From Fluviicola sp. XM-24bin1 (GTDB lineage: Bacteria; Bacteroidota; Bacteroidia; Flavobacteriales_D; Crocinitomicaceae), in contig QCWI01000002.1 of the NCBI GenBank assembly GCA_003149635.1, forward strand, positions 262,960 through 326,959: 64,000 nt of DNA. The letters run 5' to 3'. The notes beneath the pieces are model-generated. The model searched no databases. It saw only the letters and a program-made list of their open reading frames with translations, and was not told the origin of the DNA. The number at the start of each line of letters is the position of its first letter. Position 1 is the stretch's first letter. Below are positions 60,372 to 64,000 of this stretch, one piece after another. Position numbers and translations under genes: made by a program.

Positions 60372-60404
60372 CCCTGCGGGACTCACGTCCTGCGGGGTTT
60401 TTTT
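60372..60404 (+). terminator. Rho-independent terminator after tRNA-Asn
   Basis: CCCTGCGGGAC (60372-60382) pairs with GTCCTGCGGGG (60387-60397) using two G-T wobbles, with loop TCAC, followed by seven T. It ends the tRNA transcript. Beyond it, 60405-60535 holds only GGTGTGTGTAAAGGTGTGTA-like direct repeats near 60480. Confidence 0.85.
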
Positions 60405-60535
60405 ATGCTCCAAAGGGACCGTTTGAGTAATATTCACATCAATAGAAGCAGACGATTTTCACGGTAATTAGAGTCCTCGGTGTGTGTAAAGGTGTGTACA
60501 ATACTTGGGGTATTGGGATATTGCTAATATTCAAT

Positions 60536-61894
60536 CTAAAGCAAGTTGAACTTTAATGCTAACAGAGCAACACCTCTCAGTTGATACGTAACAATGCTTC
60601 CTGCCCTTCTTTTCAATAGCAGTGATTTATTCTGAAGTACTACTAAATAGTTGTGAGAAAAAGTTTGAGAACTAGTTGCGTCAAAATCTTCGATGCTTTC
60701 AAACTCCTGCCAATCAGACGGTTTAACCTTTTCTAATTCCCCTATTTTCTTTAAAACACCAACCTCAACATCCTTAAGGTTAAGTGAGCGTATTTCATCA
60801 ACCACAATATTCTTCAGATGTTCGTACACTTTACTCTCTGAAATCTGATTTTCAACTAGTACCTGACCCATTACTTTGTCGAAAATATCATCAGCAACAC
60901 CGAACCCTTGAGACATCACAAGTTTTCTAGCATCTGTAACTACTCTCAAACATACCTCTTGGCAGTATTTGAATACAAAACGTATTTCGCCATTGGATGA
61001 TTCAAATAACATAGTGTATATCTCTTGAGGAATTGGTGAGGTTCCCTCATACTCTCCATCATGAAATTTATCTACCCTTTTATCAACGGCTTTAATCAAG
61101 TCCTTTACTTCAATTGGCAACAACTCTTGGTCAAACGTTATCCTTTGAAACACTTTCTCCTCTTGAGTGCGAATGAGACCGCTTAATCCTGACTGCCCTA
61201 TTATGACCCACCAAACATTATCTATCGTAAACAATGTGTCGCGAAAAGATAAAAGGTTGTCTCGAAGTTCATCATCTTCAAGGTTCTCAATGTTATCTAA
61301 AACAATAAAGCATCCCTCAAAATCTAATTGAGTTACAACCTCACTGCTTATTGATTCAATAATATCAACCAGTCCATTAAATGAAATGCTATCTATTGAT
61401 GGAATTTGAACCTCCCTTCCAATATTTCCACCATGACCATATACTGTTAGTCCGATCGAAAACGAAGAACCTCTCTCCTGCCTAATCCATTGTAAGGTTT
61501 TTTTCGTTTCGGAAGGAATAGAGAGTCCCCAGATATTACAATACTCTTGCACAGATTTGCACAAAGCTTCCACGGCACTTAAAGCTATGTTCATGGGCTC
61601 GTCGTGAGGGTGGACAACACATAGTTGTCTTGCTGAAAGTATTTTTCGACCAAAATCAGCTTTTCCTGTTTCCAATAAATACTGTTGGACATTTAAAAAA
61701 CTTGTCTTACCAACTCCTGGAACACCTGATAAGATCAAAGTACCATTTGTTTCAGATTCAATGGCAGTCTGAAAATCTACTTGCTCATCTAACCGTCCTA
61801 ACAACAGTTCTACATCCTCCTCTCTAACTGTTAGAGGATCTGTACTATATGGGTTTGCTCTGAAGCCTAATCTTGACCACGTTTTGTTGCTCAT
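60536..61894 (-). CDS. P-loop AAA/STAND-like ATPase of the island
   Basis: A 452-residue cytoplasmic protein. The start LGFRANPYSTDPLTVREEDV resembles the entry of ORC/Cdc6-like and ExeA-like AAA proteins. Walker A is GVPGVGKTS at residues 57-65. Walker B is CFIVLDNIEN (near 195-204), followed by a sensor-1-like WWVIIGQSG and a helical lid. The C-terminal third (VYEHLKNIVVDEIRSLNLKD; SQTFSHNYLVVLQNKSLLLK) looks like a winged helix. The fold could serve replication or initiation, transposition helper or defence. No effector domain (nuclease, TIR, protease) is visible within the protein. It is divergent from the integrase, with 109 bp between them. Confidence 0.7.
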   Translation of the reverse strand: MSNKTWSRLGFRANPYSTDPLTVREEDVELLLGRLDEQVDFQTAIESETNGTLILSGVPGVGKTSFLNVQQYLLETGKADFGRKILSARQLCVVHPHDEPMNIALSAVEALCKSVQEYCNIWGLSIPSETKKTLQWIRQERGSSFSIGLTVYGHGGNIGREVQIPSIDSISFNGLVDIIESISSEVVTQLDFEGCFIVLDNIENLEDDELRDNLLSFRDTLFTIDNVWWVIIGQSGLSGLIRTQEEKVFQRITFDQELLPIEVKDLIKAVDKRVDKFHDGEYEGTSPIPQEIYTMLFESSNGEIRFVFKYCQEVCLRVVTDARKLVMSQGFGVADDIFDKVMGQVLVENQISESKVYEHLKNIVVDEIRSLNLKDVEVGVLKKIGELEKVKPSDWQEFESIEDFDATSSQTFSHNYLVVLQNKSLLLKRRAGSIVTYQLRGVALLALKFNLL

Positions 61895-62003
61895 TTGAAA
61901 ACATTTTTAGGGTCATGAATTTAACCATATTTACCCAACTTGGAGGTTCAAAGCTGTTCCAGCCTCTTCTTAACTTATCTCCTCTGTGTTTCCAAAAATC
62001 AAG

Positions 62004-63200
62004 ATGGCAACACTCAATTTAATTCTGGACAAACGAAGAGCCAGAAAAGATGGGACATATCCCCTCGTATTCAGAATTCGAATAGGAAAGAAGTTCAGTG
62101 ATATCCGGACTGAGTTCAAACTAAGACCACAAGAATTCGATTCCAAAACCTCATCAATTGTGAATGACTTGTACAGCAATGAGCTATTGTTGGACCTCAA
62201 AAAACACTACATCCAAAGACTACGATCTTACATGATTAGTAATGTGGGAAGAGAGGATGTAAAGGAGGCAAGGAAGTACCTGGTCAACAAGCTACCGGAT
62301 GAGGTTACTATGCATGAATTCTGGTTAGAACAAATAGAAGAGCTAAGGACTGCAGGAAGACAAGGTGGTGCAAGAGTTTATCAAACTGCACTTTCGGTTT
62401 TATCTCAAGAAACGAATTTAAACAGACCCTTTAGTCAGTTCAGCTACAAAGACCTTATTCAGTTAGAAAAGAAGCTCTATCAAAGAGGTTTGAGTAATAA
62501 TGGTATCAGTGTATACATGAGATCCTTTAGAGCTATTTGTAACAAAGCAATCAACTTTGATCTAGTAGATTATTCTTGGTATCCCTTTAGAAAGTATAAG
62601 TTCAAAAAAGACAAGACGACTCCAAGGGTTTTAACTCAGGAAGAGCTTAGAAGATTCTTCAGGCTTAACTTGAGTTCAGACCACCCATTCTATCAGAGTT
62701 GGTTACTGGGTAAGTTGATATTCATGCTGAGGGGAATAAATATTACCGATCTCCTGTTACTATCATCAGACAACCTGCAGAATGGTAGAATTATCTATAA
62801 ACGAGCTAAAACAGGCAAGGTTTATAGTATCAAAATGACAGATGAGGTCAAATGCACATTTGAGAAGTTTGAAGCGAACAAAACACTCGTTGGACTCATC
62901 ACTGAAAAAGACTTAAAGGACAGGCAGAAGCTCGTTAATATTCTTATCCAAAGAAGAAAGGTCATAAACACTCACCTTAAAAAGATTGGTAAACTGATTG
63001 AAGCAAATGAGGCTATTACCACATACGTATTCAGGTACTCCTATGCTAATATTGCCAAGCAATTAGGGTATTCAAAAGATCTCATAGGAGAGGCTCTCGG
63101 CCATAATGTAGGTAGTAAAATTACAGGCATTTATCTAGAACAATTTGATTTGGAGGTTGTTGATGAGATGAATCAAAGGATAATCAAGTCTATATCATAG
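62004..63200 (+). CDS. Tyrosine-type site-specific integrase
   Basis: Start ATG 62004 (MATLNLILDKRRARKDGTYP) is chosen over a GTG at 61986. The 398-residue protein has the Bacteroidota integrase layout. An N-terminal arm-DNA-binding domain (residues 1-80: LVFRIRIGKKFSDIRTEFKL) precedes a SAM-like core-binding domain (VYQTALSVLSQETNLNRPFS; YKDLIQLEKKLYQRGLSNNG) and the catalytic domain. Active-site residues: Arg in FMLRGINITDLLLL, Lys in RAKTGKVYSIKM, Arg in TYVFRYSYANIAKQLGYSKD, His in IGEALGHNV and Tyr in KITGIYLEQFD. The Arg box reads FRYSYA where relatives have ARHSxA. It probably mediates integration at the nearby tRNA-Asn. Confidence 0.92.
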   Translation: MATLNLILDKRRARKDGTYPLVFRIRIGKKFSDIRTEFKLRPQEFDSKTSSIVNDLYSNELLLDLKKHYIQRLRSYMISNVGREDVKEARKYLVNKLPDEVTMHEFWLEQIEELRTAGRQGGARVYQTALSVLSQETNLNRPFSQFSYKDLIQLEKKLYQRGLSNNGISVYMRSFRAICNKAINFDLVDYSWYPFRKYKFKKDKTTPRVLTQEELRRFFRLNLSSDHPFYQSWLLGKLIFMLRGINITDLLLLSSDNLQNGRIIYKRAKTGKVYSIKMTDEVKCTFEKFEANKTLVGLITEKDLKDRQKLVNILIQRRKVINTHLKKIGKLIEANEAITTYVFRYSYANIAKQLGYSKDLIGEALGHNVGSKITGIYLEQFDLEVVDEMNQRIIKSIS

Positions 63201-63206
63201 AAATGC

Positions 63207-63226
63207 TGCCCTCTAAAGAGGGTGGC
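63207..63226. terminator. Short hairpin after the integrase
   Basis: CCCTC-TAAA-GAGGG follows the integrase stop by a few bases, with T-rich flanks (TTTATTCCCTTTT) on the plus side. It lies between convergent genes and may terminate both weakly. Confidence 0.45.
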
Positions 63227-63227
63227 T

Positions 63228-63386
63228 TTATTCCCTTTTGAAGGCTGCTACAATATAGCTCAACAAAAACCCAGCTATAATTATTGATATCACTTTTGTG
63301 ATCCAACTATTTCCAAATAAATATTCAGCTCCTCCATAAAGAAGGACAGATATTGCTATCGCTACAAGTACTCGCAGAAAAATCAT
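63228..63386 (-). CDS. 52-residue two-helix membrane protein
   Basis: An ATG at 63386 opens a frame of 52 codons ending TAA at 63228. It reads MIFLRVLVAIAISVLLYGGA, then EYLFGNSWIT, then KVISIIIAGFLLSYIVAAFK plus RE: two hydrophobic helices joined by a short polar loop. It starts 10 bp after the stop of the LRR lipoprotein on the same strand, so the two likely form an operon. No family is recognisable. It is too short to be found by ordinary length cut-offs. Confidence 0.6.
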   Translation of the reverse strand: MIFLRVLVAIAISVLLYGGAEYLFGNSWITKVISIIIAGFLLSYIVAAFKRE

Positions 63387-63396
63387 ATTTCCAATT

Positions 63397-63963
63397 TTAA
63401 GGTTCCCAATTTATCTCACAATTAGGCAGTAGTTTTTCAATTCTTCTTTTTTCTATGGAACTAAAGTTATTGTAAGCTAAATCCAATGATTCTAATTTTT
63501 TAAGGTTACTAATACTACTTGGTAATGAACTTAGCTTATTACCCCTAAGATAAAGCCTTTTAAGCTTTGTAAGCTCTCCAATGGACTCCGGTATTTCTTC
63601 AAGATCATTTCCCACCAGCGCGAGGTATCCTAAACCTTCCATATTACCAATATTTGAAGGTAGGTACGACAGCTTATTATCATTTAAAACCAGCCAGCTT
63701 ATTGACTTCATATCACACATGCAAGATGGGATGCTCGTAAGGTTTGCCCCTTCCATTTCAAATGATTTTAAGTGCGATAACTCACAAACCAAATCCGGAA
63801 TTTCATCATAAACTTCACCGCTAAATTCTGGGTTATACTGAAATTCATAGACGTTCTCTCTATTGTCATAAGCTTTGCCAAATGTTGTATAGATGTCATC
63901 CTTAGGATTTGAGCAGCTCACTATTGTGATAAATAATAAAATCGAAAAAGAAAAAGGTCTCAT
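63397..63963 (-). CDS. Leucine-rich-repeat lipoprotein
   Basis: Start ATG 63963 (MRPFSFSILLFITIVSCSNP) gives a lipoprotein signal with lipobox IVSC; a TTG at 63975 is less likely. The 188-residue product has about five LRRs of the bacterial 23-residue type: LVCELSHLKSFEMEGANLTS, MCDMKSISWLVLNDNKLSYL, IGNMEGLGYLALVGNDLEEI, IGELTKLKRLYLRGNKLSSL and ISNLKKLESLDLAYNNFSSI. It is a short cell-envelope binding protein of unknown partner, carried in the island with the small membrane protein. Confidence 0.82.
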   Translation of the reverse strand: MRPFSFSILLFITIVSCSNPKDDIYTTFGKAYDNRENVYEFQYNPEFSGEVYDEIPDLVCELSHLKSFEMEGANLTSIPSCMCDMKSISWLVLNDNKLSYLPSNIGNMEGLGYLALVGNDLEEIPESIGELTKLKRLYLRGNKLSSLPSSISNLKKLESLDLAYNNFSSIEKRRIEKLLPNCEINWEP

Positions 63964-64000
63964 AATTCTTTGCAATTAAATTTGGCCTTATAAATGTAAC

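Larger units (their letters stand above)
60286..64000. mobile_element. Putative integrated island at tRNA-Asn, right end outside window
   Basis: Directly after the tRNA come a P-loop ATPase, a tyrosine recombinase, a tiny membrane protein and an LRR lipoprotein, in sequence that by eye is more AT-rich than the left part of the window. tRNA genes are standard targets for tyrosine recombinases. I could not find a second copy of the tRNA 3' end within the window, so the far att site is beyond 64000 or lost. Boundaries are inferred. Confidence 0.6.

Noticed and set aside
60400..64000. Second attachment site of the island inside the window
   Set aside because: I found no second copy of the tRNA-Asn 3' end within 60400-64000; the GGTGTGT repeats near 60480 are too short to count as att sites.

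Overview
The window looks like a chromosomal segment of a gliding-type Bacteroidota, most likely order Flavobacteriales (a Crocinitomicaceae or Cryomorphaceae relative is an inference from gene style). The evidence is a set of type IX secretion (T9SS) cargo proteins with type A C-terminal signals (2079, 19314, 40228, 46764, 52642) or type B/CHU_C signals (37967, 56457), a PorP/SprF partner, a HU-CCDC81/SPOR protein, a CarboxypepD_reg TonB-dependent receptor, several TAnnTTTG-type -7 boxes and no clear Shine-Dalgarno sites. There are no rRNA genes and one tRNA (Asn).

Layout. 1-5012: a TPR signalling protein cut by the window edge, a SUFU protein, a T9SS cargo, a DUF6495-like protein and a small coupled gene pair. 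5126-8067: dxr, then an autoregulated BlaI/BlaR1 pair with three 16-bp palindromes at an exact 20-bp pitch over its promoter. 8216-16601: small membrane protein, GNAT, YdjC-type deacetylase, a 1290-residue MORN-repeat protein, an ExbD-like lipoprotein and a TetR/ABC1-kinase pair. 16741-23431 (minus strand): exported C1 peptidase, HU-CCDC81/SPOR protein, T9SS M14 carboxypeptidase and a 5'-truncated DUF4139 gene. 23465-29218: secreted unknown, decayed DUF2971 gene, kdsB with a TonB receptor, and dprA. 29284-37811 (minus): PpiD-type foldase and a giant envelope protein of about 2056 residues (barrel, 15 Cys-paired Ig-like repeats, Gly/Asn linker, TolA-like Ala/Lys/Glu helix). 37967-43743: type B cargo with its PorP/SprF, and an S8 protease. 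43924-48734 (minus): SDR, a broken membrane J-domain gene, GNAT, glutathione peroxidase, a 3' array of five hairpins and a four-domain FAS1 protein. 49116-60134: OmpA-type lipoprotein, small lipoprotein, uvrC, CotH cargo, glycosyltransferase, amidase and a large type B cargo. 60286-64000: tRNA-Asn followed by a probable integrated island with a P-loop ATPase, a tyrosine recombinase, a 52-residue membrane protein and an LRR lipoprotein. The island runs off the window.

Most of the window serves the cell envelope: precursors and wall or lipopolysaccharide steps (dxr, kdsB, amidase), outer-membrane uptake and folding (TonB receptor, PpiD), and surface or secreted proteins delivered by T9SS. Housekeeping DNA functions (uvrC, dprA) are interspersed. 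Four loci show gene decay: 4425-5060, 21938-23431, 24329-24892 and 44730-45438. The strongest unexplained items are the giant barrel/Ig/TolA-like protein, the five-hairpin array behind the FAS1 gene, and the tRNA-Asn island with its ATPase.
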